This document shows positions 33,569 through 43,568 of a stretch of DNA of 64,000 bases, piece by piece. A program made the translations under genes and the position numbers. Origin of the DNA: CAYGLF01 sp964350945 (GTDB lineage: Bacteria; Chlamydiota; Chlamydiia; Chlamydiales; JAAZZY01). The DNA lies in NCBI GenBank assembly GCA_964350945.1, contig CAYGLF010000007.1, positions 7,825 through 71,824 of the forward strand. Reading direction: 5' to 3'. Every line of letters starts with the position of its first letter. The first letter of the stretch is position 1. The notes under the pieces are model-generated. The model was not told where the DNA came from. It saw nothing but the letters and a program-made list of their open reading frames with translations, and ran no database searches.

Positions 33569-35409
33569 TTCGACTTTTACTATTTGTATTCATTTTCTCG
33601 TGTGGCCCTTTTTTGAGCGCATCAAATAAGAAAGACAATATCGATGCCTCTAACGCAGGTCGATATTCTAAAGATGCTCAAAAATTTGGCACGGGTAAGC
33701 TTAGTGGAATGCATCAGCTGTTTAATTCGAAAAGCCCAGGGAATCAAGAAGTGGTCGAGCTGGGATTTCAAAAAATCAATATGGATGATTTTCTACCCAA
33801 AGAAGACAGAGGAAAGCGTCTTGATCCTGAAGCAGCAGAGAAGAAATCTCAAACACAGGATTTTATTGGGAGCTCTTTGGAAAAAGATTTAGAGGGGTTT
33901 GTCCAGAGTTCTGATGATGCAAAAGAGTTTGAAGGCAGTGAATCTTTATTTTCTCTTTCTCGGGGGATTATGGATGATCCATCCTCTCAATCAGGGATTT
34001 TGACAAAACCTGCAAAATACATTCCGGATACAGACAGCTCTGAAACATGCATAGAGCCAGGTGTGTATCAGACATATATTAAAATGAATTTGCATGTGGA
34101 TGTGAAAACTAAGCAGATTCCAGAGAAAATCTGGGTATGCCAAGGGCATCACATTGAAAAAGATTGTAAAAACTCAAAAAAAGCAGATGAATTCCGAAAA
34201 TCAAAACTTAAAGAGTTTAGAGAGAATATTAACGTTATAGAAAGCTCAGTGGAAGGAAATGTAGTGAAGCTAGGCCCTTATAAAAGGCAAGTGAGCATTC
34301 GCTATAAACACAAAGAGAGAGTTCCTTGTGATCAAGCTCATACGGAAGAGCATCTTGTAGATCAAAGCTATGAAGAAGATCGGTGGGAACCTGAAGACGA
34401 AGCCTTTTACAACAATTTAACCAACTCTTCCTATTGTAAACTCATCTCTGAAACACCTCTTTCTTTTGCCGATACACGAGTTGTTGAAGGTAAGCCTGTA
34501 TATAGAGAAAGGTGGAGCAAAAGACTTTGTTTTAATTGCGGTGCAGCAGGAAGTCCGGAGTGTCAAAAGTTAAGAGATAGCAAGGGGACTTTGGTTGGGA
34601 AAGTTTGTTTAAGTGAGACTCCTCAGGGTCAATGCGAATCTTGGGAAAAGACGTATGAAATGCAGGGCTTAAAAAAGAGCCTTCAAGAGCGGGAAGTTCT
34701 TGCCAACGCTCATGATTTATGGGGAATTGATGGGGAATTCGATGATACCTATGAGAAAAACCGTGATTTTGGGGAGGTTCTTGCGACTATTTCGACTCTT
34801 ACAGACGTAAAAGATGAAATTAAAAACCACGCGGAAGATTTAGGCCTTGAAACAAGGGTTTTTGCGGGGAGGGCGTTTAAGTGTAAGAAAAACTATTTGA
34901 ACAACGTGTTTTATGATTGCTGCGGGAAATTAGATGGGGGCCTTATCAAAATGAATTTTGTAGACTGTAATAGCGAGGAAAAACACTTACAAAAGGCTCG
35001 AGAGGAAGGTCGTGTGGTGTGGATTGAGAAACAAAAAAATGTATCCTTAGAAGGCTGGACTGAAACGTGTAGTTATTGTGTGTTCCCTACAAGACTTTCA
35101 AGAGTCGTACAAGAGCATGCGCGTAAAAAGTTTGCTCATCTCTATTCTCGAAAGAAACCATGGGGGACCTTAAAAAAACCAAATTGCTCGGGGATTTCTT
35201 TGGAGCAACTGACCAGCTTAAATTTTGAAGAAATTGATTTAAGTGAGGTGATTGGGGAATTGAAGGGAAAAATTACTCAATCAGAGCTTTCTAAAAAGCT
35301 AAATAGAGCAACCCAATCTATTTCTTCGGAAAATATGCAGAAAAAAGCCGAAGAAGCCATGCAGCGCATGCCGAAGATGAATTCAAAAATCAAGCAGGTG
35401 TCTCTATGA
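33565..35409 (+). CDS. traN: TraN, mating-pair stabilisation protein
   Basis: 614 residues from ATG 33565, set by the ATGA overlap with traU; the frame upstream is inside traU. Signal peptide MIRLLLFVFIFSCGPFLSAS. Many Cys in the C-terminal half, for example CFNCGAAGSPECQKL, FKCKKNYLNNVFYDCCGKLDGG and WTETCSYCVFP, which match TraN. In F, TraN on the donor surface contacts the recipient's outer membrane and so affects host choice. Confidence 0.9.
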   Translation: MIRLLLFVFIFSCGPFLSASNKKDNIDASNAGRYSKDAQKFGTGKLSGMHQLFNSKSPGNQEVVELGFQKINMDDFLPKEDRGKRLDPEAAEKKSQTQDFIGSSLEKDLEGFVQSSDDAKEFEGSESLFSLSRGIMDDPSSQSGILTKPAKYIPDTDSSETCIEPGVYQTYIKMNLHVDVKTKQIPEKIWVCQGHHIEKDCKNSKKADEFRKSKLKEFRENINVIESSVEGNVVKLGPYKRQVSIRYKHKERVPCDQAHTEEHLVDQSYEEDRWEPEDEAFYNNLTNSSYCKLISETPLSFADTRVVEGKPVYRERWSKRLCFNCGAAGSPECQKLRDSKGTLVGKVCLSETPQGQCESWEKTYEMQGLKKSLQEREVLANAHDLWGIDGEFDDTYEKNRDFGEVLATISTLTDVKDEIKNHAEDLGLETRVFAGRAFKCKKNYLNNVFYDCCGKLDGGLIKMNFVDCNSEEKHLQKAREEGRVVWIEKQKNVSLEGWTETCSYCVFPTRLSRVVQEHARKKFAHLYSRKKPWGTLKKPNCSGISLEQLTSLNFEEIDLSEVIGELKGKITQSELSKKLNRATQSISSENMQKKAEEAMQRMPKMNSKIKQVSL

Positions 35410-36170
35410 AGATGTTATTATTTTTACTATTTGTTCTTGGGTCTTCAAATTTATTTGCGATTGACTCTTGGTATCAACAAAAACGCAGAGGTTGGTATTA
35501 CTTTGAAGAGTCTTCTAAAATGGTAGATGAACAGAAAAACCCCGATCAACTCCCTCGGATTTCCCCCGAGCGGGCAGTTGAAATGATAGAAGAAGAAAAA
35601 GAAAAGACACATAAATTTCTTTGTTTGGCTTTGGTTCAACCGTCACATGAAAATGTGGCTCTTTACTTGAAACAACAGAAAAAAATGATAGATCAAAGTG
35701 CTCGGTTTGCGTCTTCTTGGAAGGGTTCTTTTATTTCTAATCCAGAACTTGGATATTCCTTACCACAAAGTGACTATGCCAATCGGGTGAGTAAAATGAA
35801 GGAAGAGCAAGATCGCTCGAATCGTTTGAAAGAAGTTAAGAAGGAACATTTCTTAGTCTTTTTATTTAATGGTAATGAATTTGAATCAAAAGAAGCTGCA
35901 GAGGTTGTCCTCAGACTCTCTAAGCTTGGGGAATGGCGAGTTGAAGCTCTTTCAATGGACGGGGTAGGGGTGAAGGAATTCCCTCAATTCACCCTTGATC
36001 AAGGGTTTGCAAGAAGAGCTAATATCAAAAGAACGCCGGCCTTGTATCTTGTTCAGCCCACTGAAAATTATATAATCCCTGTTGCTTCAGGGTTAATTGA
36101 TTATGAAAGTATAGAAAAAAATATAGACTTCCAAATCCAACGAAAAGGAGATTCGTATCATGCGCTTTAA
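35406..36170 (+). CDS. traF: TraF, pilus assembly protein
   Basis: 254 residues with signal peptide MKMLLFLLFVLGSSNLFA. The mature protein begins IDSWYQQKRRGWYYFEES, the TraF/WYxxRxxGWxW motif, and has a thioredoxin-like C-terminal domain (EHFLVFLFNGNEFESKEAAE, KRTPALYLVQP) without a CxxC. Periplasmic. Overlaps traN by 4 bp and traH by 11 bp. Confidence 0.9.
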   Translation: MKMLLFLLFVLGSSNLFAIDSWYQQKRRGWYYFEESSKMVDEQKNPDQLPRISPERAVEMIEEEKEKTHKFLCLALVQPSHENVALYLKQQKKMIDQSARFASSWKGSFISNPELGYSLPQSDYANRVSKMKEEQDRSNRLKEVKKEHFLVFLFNGNEFESKEAAEVVLRLSKLGEWRVEALSMDGVGVKEFPQFTLDQGFARRANIKRTPALYLVQPTENYIIPVASGLIDYESIEKNIDFQIQRKGDSYHAL

Positions 36171-37572
36171 AATCCGACTAATTTTAATGGGACTTTGTAT
36201 ACCTGGTTTTGCTTTTAGCGGGACTCAACATGATTTCGATAGTACGATTAAGCAGTGGATGGGCAAGTTCAATGCTGTAAGCACTCACAATCAAGCAGAT
36301 GCTTTTAAATCTCAGATGGGTTTTCACCTAATAGGAGGCCAAGGGATGGTGCGTCCTGTTGTAGAAGACTTTACTCCTTTCCACATTGAATTCCCTAGGT
36401 TTTCAGCGGGCTGTGGAGGCATCGACTATACAACTGGAGGCGTACATATGGCTAACGGTGAAGAGATGATCAAATCATTTAAAAGCATAGCTAGCAACGG
36501 CGCCTGCTATGCTTTTAACTTGGGACTTCAGGTTATTTCTCCTCAAATAGCAGCGGCAACGAAAGATATTCAACATATGGCAAACCAGCTTAACAGTATT
36601 AACATTAACTCTTGTGAGGTTTCTAAATCTATCGTTCAGGCCCTCATGCCAAACATCGAAAGATCTTCCCAGATTATCTGTTCTGAAGCGGCTGTGACCA
36701 ACTCTCATGTAGATAGCTATATTCGCGCTAAACACAAATGCGATACCAACAGTGCTTTTGAAGATAAGGTTCTTAAGGAGGTTCGTGAGGGCCAGCCTGA
36801 TTTTGTGGTTGGTGAGTATAATGTAGCTTGGGAGGCTTTAAAGAAGTCTCGCATTGATGATGAGCTAACCAAGTTTCTATTTATGAATATTACGGGGTCC
36901 ATTGTAGTGTCTAAGGACAATTATAAGGATAATAGCGGAGAACTCGCTGTCCGCCGTAAAGTGACCGTTTACCCTCCTAAAGTAAAAACGGCCCTTGATA
37001 GCATTTTGTATGGGGGGAAGCTTACCCAAGCTTACCAACTTGAAAAAGGCCCCGATGGCCAATACCTCGAATTAGACATGAAAATGTCTGATCTAGAGAT
37101 CCCTTTTTCTCAATGCTGGAAAACAAAAATATATAAGCAGTTAAGGTCTTTGGCGGACAAATTTGATAGTGAATCAAGAGGAAGCCGTTCAGAACTTCTA
37201 AGTGACCAAGACAAAGAGTTACTAGACTCCACCAAGCTCCCAGTAGGAAGCATGATGACGCTTATGAGCCAGTGGTCAGGTAAAGCGATGGATTTAGCAT
37301 CTCTTAATGACTGCGCTGAGATTATAGCCTGTGAGCGTCTTTGTGAGTTTATACACGCTGTGTTGGGTAATATTCGTAGTAGTGTGGGAGCTCTAGAAAC
37401 CATTCATATGGATGGATCCTTAGAAGAATATAGCAAAAGTCTTTCTGAGATAGAGGTCACCATCCGAGCATATGAACAGCGCAATCTGCAGCAATTTCAC
37501 AGTAAACAAAAACAGGTCCAATACCTTCTTGATTTCGAAAGAAATTTAAGAGAAAAAAGCAGAGGTGTTTGA
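36160..37572 (+). CDS. traH: TraH, conjugative assembly protein
   Basis: 470 residues, about the size of F TraH. Signal peptide MRFKIRLILMGLCIPGFAFS. TraH motifs: RFSAGCGGIDYTTGGVHM and SNGACYAFNLGLQVISPQIA near residues 87-130; C-terminal coiled coil. Periplasmic, works with TraF and TraG. Its TGA shares bases with the traG ATG (TGATG). Confidence 0.93.
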   Translation: MRFKIRLILMGLCIPGFAFSGTQHDFDSTIKQWMGKFNAVSTHNQADAFKSQMGFHLIGGQGMVRPVVEDFTPFHIEFPRFSAGCGGIDYTTGGVHMANGEEMIKSFKSIASNGACYAFNLGLQVISPQIAAATKDIQHMANQLNSININSCEVSKSIVQALMPNIERSSQIICSEAAVTNSHVDSYIRAKHKCDTNSAFEDKVLKEVREGQPDFVVGEYNVAWEALKKSRIDDELTKFLFMNITGSIVVSKDNYKDNSGELAVRRKVTVYPPKVKTALDSILYGGKLTQAYQLEKGPDGQYLELDMKMSDLEIPFSQCWKTKIYKQLRSLADKFDSESRGSRSELLSDQDKELLDSTKLPVGSMMTLMSQWSGKAMDLASLNDCAEIIACERLCEFIHAVLGNIRSSVGALETIHMDGSLEEYSKSLSEIEVTIRAYEQRNLQQFHSKQKQVQYLLDFERNLREKSRGV

Positions 37573-40451
37573 TGCGAAAAGGTAATTTTAAACGTTTTTT
37601 CCCAGCGCTTGTTATTTTGGGTGTATTTATTTCCACCTCAAACCTAAGTGCTGGCACGTGGGAGATCCATACTTTTGGAGGAGGAGAACTTCTCACCTCT
37701 GTATTTAATATGGTCAAATTGATCTTGTATGGGAATAGTAAAACGGGGCTAGGCGCCGCTTTTGCAGGTTTTACAAGGATTATCTGTGCTCTGGGGGCTG
37801 TTTCTTGCGTTGTTATGATTATTTATAAGCAAAGCCCAGGTTTTATCTTTAAGAGCTTCCTTCTTCCGGCTTTTTTTATTCTCAATGTATTGCTGCTTCC
37901 CAGAACTAGTATTGTGATCCATGATGATGCTATTCGAAATTCCACAACAACACAGGTTTCTTCGATAAGTGTTGTCAATGATGTCCCCTTTTTATACGGG
38001 GCATTTCTATCTCTTCTCAGTGAATTAAGCTATGGTTTCACAAAATTACTTGAGCAGTGCACCCACCAAGTTAATGATCAGATTTATAACTGGACAGGTC
38101 GTATTTATGCGGGGGAATATGCTCTTCGTTTAAAAACGGGGGATATTTTTAATAAGGACTTTGAAACAAATTTCAGAGAATTCTGCCGCAGTTGTGTTTG
38201 GAATGACCTGGAGCGAGGCCTATACTCACGTAAAGATTTAATCCAAAGTAACGATCTGTTGGGGTTTTTAAAAGAGAGGACGTCGTCCCTTAATACAGTC
38301 AACTACCAATCGTTTGACCAAGATAACGGAGGTGAGCGTGAATTTCTAACCTGTCGTGAAGCTATTTCTACAATGTCAGGATCTCTTGCATCTAAAAATG
38401 CATTACAGAAAGCTGGCTCTTTTATTCAAAACTACTTGCCAACATCAACTCCTACAACCCAGCAAGCACTCCAGAACTCTTTGAAAGGTCAGTTAAGCCC
38501 TCAAGAGAGCGATCTTAATTTTCTTTTGGGTAAAAGCCAGGCTAATAGTTTAAGCAACCTCAGATCTCAAAGTGGGATTATCCAAATCCTAAAAGAAGAA
38601 TTGCCTGGGACTCAAGCCTCCTTTACAGCTCGACGCGCGGAGGCTCAAAATCGTGTAGGGATGAAAACAACGGGAGCTATTGCAGCTAGTACCTTGGTGA
38701 CTATGAAGAATGTATTTGAAGCATTAATCTATTTTTCTTTCCCGCTCGTTTGTTTGTTTTCCTTGGTTCCAGGTATGTACAAGCTGTTTCTATCGTGGTT
38801 GAAGGCGTGTATTTGGATTGCGACGCTGGCTCCGTTTTATGTCATTATCAATTCCATTTTGATGTTTATTTGGAATAAGAAAAAAGAGTTGATGTTTGGT
38901 CTTCAAACAGATTTAACGTTGTCAACATACGATGGGCTCGTGGATTTATATGACTCGATGGAAGCAATTTCAGCTCTTGCGATTGGGTCTATTTTTACAA
39001 TATCTCTACTTCTAACACGCTCTGGGTTTGAAGGGCTAAGCCATGCGCTCCCCTCAATGTTTTCTTCAGGGCAGTCTGCTGCACAATCAGCGGCTGCAGA
39101 GACCGTTAGCGGGAACTATAGCTTTGGGAATGTGAGCCTTGATAATGCTCACGCCCACAATTACGATGCTTTTAAACAAAACTACGGAGGCTCTTTCAGC
39201 CAAGATGTGATGAGTGTTAATGAAGGCTCTCAATCTATGACTTATGATCTTTCAAATGACGAGATGTATCTGCATCAAGAGAATTCACGACTTAGAGATT
39301 CTATTTCTCAGACAGATACGTTCAGCAGCTCTGTCCAGAATCAACTTTCGAGCACAGAAACTGCTGTTCAAGAGGAGAGTTCTAACTTTTTAGAGTCTGC
39401 TTCTGATTCAGCAAATCATGCAGTTGGAATGATGGAAGCTTACGGGATGCAAAAGCAGCAAGGGCACACGCTTTCTTCTTCAGAATCTTCAGGAGCGAAT
39501 CAAACTTTTCAAGAAATTGACAATCTTGCTCAAGAGTATAGTAAGACTCACAATGTTTCTTATGACAATGCCATTCGCGAGATGGTAGAGGTAGGAGCTA
39601 AAATCCCCCTACTTAAAACAGGGTTCTCTATTGGTGGTAGTGAGTCGTCTCAGGTTTCCGATGCAAATGGTCAATCTGAAAGATATTCCCAGGCGGAGAC
39701 GTTTACAAATCTTATCCAAAAGGCAAGTAATTTCTCCTCTTCTGAAATTGGTAACGTCCTTAATACTTCCGATTCGCGCAAGCACGAAGATTTTTCTCAA
39801 AGTTGGAACAAGACAGCTTCTTTATCTGATCAGCTACGGGCATCTTATAGTCAGCAAGAAAGTCTTTCTCAACTACAAGGCGACCTGCAAAGTGACAATG
39901 TTTCAGTAAATCGTAACCTAGATCAGCAATTTGTTAATTATGTGAGTGATCAATACGATGGGGATGTCGGGCTTGTTAATAAAACCCTGAACGCGGCCCC
40001 AACAGATCCTGGGAAAAAACAGCACATAGATAACTTTGTTGCTAGTTATAAGCCCGCTCCTATTGAAGGCACAGCCCCGTCTGTACAAGATAGCTATAGG
40101 CAATCAAGAGCTCCTATTGAGAAGGCAGGAGCGCCTCTTCAAGGGATCGAGGCATATTCTGTTGCAGAGGAGGTCGTCGGAGACCTACATAACGCCCCCA
40201 GAAAAATTGACCATCAATTAGAGCGCCTTCAACAGAAAGGATCAGACCCACAAATAAGTTCTCAAAAACAAAAACTCACTGAGGATGGGGCTGTTCTTCA
40301 AAAGGAAAGTGACGAGGCTTCTCACCTCAAGAATTTCAAAAAATCGATCCCAGGGAAACTATTAGGAGCCTCCATGGATGTAGGGTCTAAGTTGGTTGGG
40401 TCTATTGTAAATAAAGGGATTCATCACTATGGACAAGAGGATAAAGAATGA
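37572..40451 (+). CDS. traG: TraG, mating-pair stabilisation protein
   Basis: 959 residues from ATG 37572 (AGAGGTG upstream). N-terminal signal/TM, several further membrane segments (about 40-120 and 370-480), then a long periplasmic, Ser/Gln-rich C-terminal region (about 500-960) that includes repeated SSS/SQ patterns and coiled coil. F TraG is about 938 residues: its N-terminal part serves pilus assembly, the C-terminal part stabilises mating pairs. Overlaps traD by 4 bp. Confidence 0.9.
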   Translation: MRKGNFKRFFPALVILGVFISTSNLSAGTWEIHTFGGGELLTSVFNMVKLILYGNSKTGLGAAFAGFTRIICALGAVSCVVMIIYKQSPGFIFKSFLLPAFFILNVLLLPRTSIVIHDDAIRNSTTTQVSSISVVNDVPFLYGAFLSLLSELSYGFTKLLEQCTHQVNDQIYNWTGRIYAGEYALRLKTGDIFNKDFETNFREFCRSCVWNDLERGLYSRKDLIQSNDLLGFLKERTSSLNTVNYQSFDQDNGGEREFLTCREAISTMSGSLASKNALQKAGSFIQNYLPTSTPTTQQALQNSLKGQLSPQESDLNFLLGKSQANSLSNLRSQSGIIQILKEELPGTQASFTARRAEAQNRVGMKTTGAIAASTLVTMKNVFEALIYFSFPLVCLFSLVPGMYKLFLSWLKACIWIATLAPFYVIINSILMFIWNKKKELMFGLQTDLTLSTYDGLVDLYDSMEAISALAIGSIFTISLLLTRSGFEGLSHALPSMFSSGQSAAQSAAAETVSGNYSFGNVSLDNAHAHNYDAFKQNYGGSFSQDVMSVNEGSQSMTYDLSNDEMYLHQENSRLRDSISQTDTFSSSVQNQLSSTETAVQEESSNFLESASDSANHAVGMMEAYGMQKQQGHTLSSSESSGANQTFQEIDNLAQEYSKTHNVSYDNAIREMVEVGAKIPLLKTGFSIGGSESSQVSDANGQSERYSQAETFTNLIQKASNFSSSEIGNVLNTSDSRKHEDFSQSWNKTASLSDQLRASYSQQESLSQLQGDLQSDNVSVNRNLDQQFVNYVSDQYDGDVGLVNKTLNAAPTDPGKKQHIDNFVASYKPAPIEGTAPSVQDSYRQSRAPIEKAGAPLQGIEAYSVAEEVVGDLHNAPRKIDHQLERLQQKGSDPQISSQKQKLTEDGAVLQKESDEASHLKNFKKSIPGKLLGASMDVGSKLVGSIVNKGIHHYGQEDKE

Positions 40452-42154
40452 ATATGATGAAAGATATTGCTGCTGGAGGCCAAACATGGGCGCACTCTGT
40501 GCGTATGATTCGTCAAGTCTTTAAGATTGTCTCTATTGCCTCACTCTCCATTTCCATTCTTTTTTTTATTGTTACCTTCTCTCTAAAAACTTCCAAAAGG
40601 GATTGCCTCTCTGTTTACTACAGCACGAAAGCTGCAATTTATAAAACGATTGGGGAGCCTCTATCGGTAAGCCCTTCTTTCTGGAAGGCTGTTCATGGGA
40701 GAGGAAACCCTCGTTCTATCCCTCCAAATCTTGTCCTAGAAACAACAATCCCTTATTTGAGTTACATGTGGCTCTCGCTCAAAACGGCTTTATTCTATTT
40801 CTATGTTTCCTTTTCCTCTCTGTTTGGGATCTTTCTCTTTTTCTTCATGTTCAAGGGTAAATTCTCCAAAAAAAAAGAACACCTTTCAGGAATAAAGATA
40901 TTATCAGACGTTGCTTTGACGAGAAAACTCAAACTGATGCGCAAGTCTTCTGACATACGGCTTGGCTCAGTTCCGCTCCTCAAGGGAGCTGAAAGTAAAC
41001 ACATGCTTATTAGCGGAACAACGGGGTCGGGGAAATCGAATTGTTTGAATCAGTTGCTTTTGCAGATTAGAAAGAGAGGCGACCGTGCTGTTATTGTGGA
41101 TACGACATCTTCTTTTACATCTAGCTTTTACCGAGAGGGGAAAGATATTTTATTAAACCCTTACGACTCTAGAAGCGCTCGTTGGCAACCTTGGTGTGAG
41201 TGCGACAAAGATTACCACTACGAGCAACTCGTTAATAGTTTGATCCCCAGTATGCATCATCCGGACGATTTTTTTTCAGAAGCTGGACGCGCGGTGGTTT
41301 ATTCGGCATTAAGAAAGGCGGGATCTAGGGGAGATTATGATATTGAAGAATTCGTCACCTCAATGCTTAGAAAATCTATTACTGAGCTGTACGAGGATTT
41401 GAAAGATACGGATGCCGCTGTTTATGTCGACCCAAAGGCAGATAAAACAGCTGCTTCTATACGAGCCACGATAGCCAACAGTCTTAGACACTTCAGGCCC
41501 CTCAAAAAAACAAAAGAACCTTTTTCTATAAGAGATTGGATTCTTACAGATACTTCAGAGGACCCCTGGTTGTTCATTTCTTGTACGACAGAGCAGAGGC
41601 GCTCTATTAATCGATTGATGTCTGTGTGGTTCTCAGTAGCCATTAATGCAATGAAGGCCAAATCCTTGGAGAAGGGGACATCTAAGATTTGGTTTATTAT
41701 TGATGAATTACAGTCCTTACAGAAACTAGAGTATTTAGAAGAGTCGTTGGCGGAGCTTAACAAGTATGGGGGTTGTATTGTGATTGCCACTCAAGATGTA
41801 TCTCAAATAGATAAATTGTATGGGGCGCATTCCACTAAAACGATCATTAATCTTTGTGGGACCAAGCTTTGCTTTCGCCAAGAGGACCCTGATATCGCCC
41901 GAAGGATGTCCCGGTTTTTTGGAGAAAGAGAATTTAAAGAAGTCCAAGAAGGGCTATCCTATGGGGCTCATGAAATGCGCGATGGGGTCAGCTTGTCAAC
42001 TATAGAGAAGACCAAGCCCACAGTAGCGCCCACAAAAATACTAGAGCTAAAAGATCTAGAGGCTTTTATAAAGCTTCCTGGGGGGATCCCTGCAGCTAAA
42101 ACACGGTTTAAATATCAAAAAATGCACCCATTAACAGATGGCTTTAAAATCTAA
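40448..42154 (+). CDS. traD: TraD, type IV coupling protein
   Basis: 568 residues. Two N-terminal membrane helices (IVSIASLSISILFFIVTF; YFYVSFSSLFGIFLFFFMF), then a VirD4/TraD ATPase with Walker A ISGTTGSGKSNCL (about 187-199) and Walker B IWFIIDELQSL, plus the motif CIVIATQDVSQID. It links the relaxosome to the channel and pumps DNA. Shorter than F TraD (717) because it lacks the long C-terminal tail. Last tra gene of the operon. Confidence 0.95.
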   Translation: MNMMKDIAAGGQTWAHSVRMIRQVFKIVSIASLSISILFFIVTFSLKTSKRDCLSVYYSTKAAIYKTIGEPLSVSPSFWKAVHGRGNPRSIPPNLVLETTIPYLSYMWLSLKTALFYFYVSFSSLFGIFLFFFMFKGKFSKKKEHLSGIKILSDVALTRKLKLMRKSSDIRLGSVPLLKGAESKHMLISGTTGSGKSNCLNQLLLQIRKRGDRAVIVDTTSSFTSSFYREGKDILLNPYDSRSARWQPWCECDKDYHYEQLVNSLIPSMHHPDDFFSEAGRAVVYSALRKAGSRGDYDIEEFVTSMLRKSITELYEDLKDTDAAVYVDPKADKTAASIRATIANSLRHFRPLKKTKEPFSIRDWILTDTSEDPWLFISCTTEQRRSINRLMSVWFSVAINAMKAKSLEKGTSKIWFIIDELQSLQKLEYLEESLAELNKYGGCIVIATQDVSQIDKLYGAHSTKTIINLCGTKLCFRQEDPDIARRMSRFFGEREFKEVQEGLSYGAHEMRDGVSLSTIEKTKPTVAPTKILELKDLEAFIKLPGGIPAAKTRFKYQKMHPLTDGFKI

Positions 42155-42177
42155 AAAACTTAACAAGGAGAAGATAC

Positions 42178-43041
42178 ATGCAAATTTCAGGAGTAACAAC
42201 TATAATGCAGTCATTTGATAGCTCAGAGATTTCAGAGGAAGATCAATGGTGGAGGCCTCAAGAGTGCGCCATGATCATGGTTCCGCCCGAGCCTAATCAA
42301 CCCGAGCCTAATCCGCCTAACGAGGCTTCTAAGCTATTGAAACGAGCATTTCAAAAATTAGATCTAACATTTATCAAACAAATCCTTATATCTTTCGATC
42401 AAACAGATCCCAATATAGAGATCCTGACATCTCCTGATTTTTGCATCAAATTAGAGATGTGGAAGATTCTAGGCCCCGAGGAGAAATGGTCCGATTCGGT
42501 TCATAATATCTTGAAAAAGTCTCATCTTCCTAAAAAGGGTCAACTGATAACAGAGAGACTTTTTGAACTTGCTACTTCGATTACAAGTTCCTTGTCTGTT
42601 GTTGAACTTACTGCTTCCGTTGCAAAAACTATGTTTAAATGCTTCTCTCCAGGAGATAATTTAGAAGAAGATTTTGAACCAACCCCCATTGGGCTTTTTG
42701 AATTAGCAGTGGAGCTCGGTGATACAGACCTTTTCAATCTTTTGTTTGAAAAGGGAGCTTGTTTTGATCCTTTTGATTGGGAATCAGTTTCTTTTTTCGA
42801 CAAAGATTCATTTGAAGAAAAAGACGCAGAAATAATCGATTTAGCTCTTTCTAAGGGGTTCCGCATGGAAGATTTGTTAAATGCTGATGAAACGCTCGAA
42901 GATATCCTAGAGAATGGGCCCCCTCAGGTTCGTCTATTCTTGAATTCAAAAGGGTTTACTACTACAGATTATTTAATGAATTACGGAATACCTCCAGGCT
43001 TTAGAAGACTTGAAGACACGTTCCCAGAAATGAGGTTATAA
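42178..43041 (+). CDS. Ankyrin-like hypothetical protein behind traD
   Basis: 287 residues; AAGGAG 7 bases before the ATG and only 23 bp after traD, so likely in the tra transcript. A Pro-rich stretch with a tandem PEPNQPEPNPP (about 39-49) is followed by helical pairs. FELAVELGDTDLFNLLFEKGACFD (two halves: FELAVELGDTD, LFNLLFEKGACF) resembles an ankyrin repeat. No signal peptide. It could be a protein exported through the T4SS (speculation). Confidence 0.5.
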   Translation: MQISGVTTIMQSFDSSEISEEDQWWRPQECAMIMVPPEPNQPEPNPPNEASKLLKRAFQKLDLTFIKQILISFDQTDPNIEILTSPDFCIKLEMWKILGPEEKWSDSVHNILKKSHLPKKGQLITERLFELATSITSSLSVVELTASVAKTMFKCFSPGDNLEEDFEPTPIGLFELAVELGDTDLFNLLFEKGACFDPFDWESVSFFDKDSFEEKDAEIIDLALSKGFRMEDLLNADETLEDILENGPPQVRLFLNSKGFTTTDYLMNYGIPPGFRRLEDTFPEMRL

Positions 43042-43134
43042 GGGGATAATTATGTCAATTTAAAGAAGAGAAGTAATTGATCCCTGCACTATCACGGGGA
43101 ATTTTCAAATTTCAATGATAGGGAAATCATTAAA

Positions 43135-43497
43135 TCACTCATTTTGAGTGGGAGCTTTTTCATAAATTTCAGTTACAATTAGGTTGTGGGTTCTTCTGAT
43201 AACGTCAATTTTATGGTGGCTACAGTCACTCACATCATTGACATGTTCAAAGCAATAAAAGAGAAGTTTTTCTTTGCTCGACTTCTCTTCTATTTCGAAT
43301 CTACAGTTTTTAACAATGGGATCATTCTTTTTCTTTTCCAGCCATTTAAAGCCCGTATTTTTAGCATCTTCTCTTTTTTTATATTCACAGAAAAGATCTT
43401 TATGGCCCAAACAAACCTGTACTTCTTCGATCTCAGTTAAGATAAGAGGTCTGGAAATCTTTTCAAGGGCGCCTATTGAATTCATATGAAAGCTCAT
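43135..43497 (-). CDS. Small hypothetical protein, 120 aa
   Basis: A polar, charged protein with several Cys and His (KDLFCEYKKREDA, KNCRFEIEEKSSKE, DVSDCSHHKID). Unrecognised. It is the only minus-strand gene between 24 and 50 kb and starts divergently from the 43569 gene, which supports it over the two overlapping plus-strand frames, both hydrophobic low-complexity shadows. Confidence 0.4.
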   Translation of the reverse strand: MSFHMNSIGALEKISRPLILTEIEEVQVCLGHKDLFCEYKKREDAKNTGFKWLEKKKNDPIVKNCRFEIEEKSSKEKLLFYCFEHVNDVSDCSHHKIDVIRRTHNLIVTEIYEKAPTQNE

Positions 43498-43568
43498 CTT
43501 TAAAAATTCTTTACATAATTTTATTGCTTCTCATAAGATTTAAGCAATCAAAATTATGGTGGTCTGTT

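Noticed and set aside
43186..43489. Plus-strand hydrophobic ORFs opposite the 120-aa gene
   Set aside because: Phe/Leu-rich composition typical of the antisense of a Lys/Glu-rich gene; the minus-strand frame looks more protein-like.
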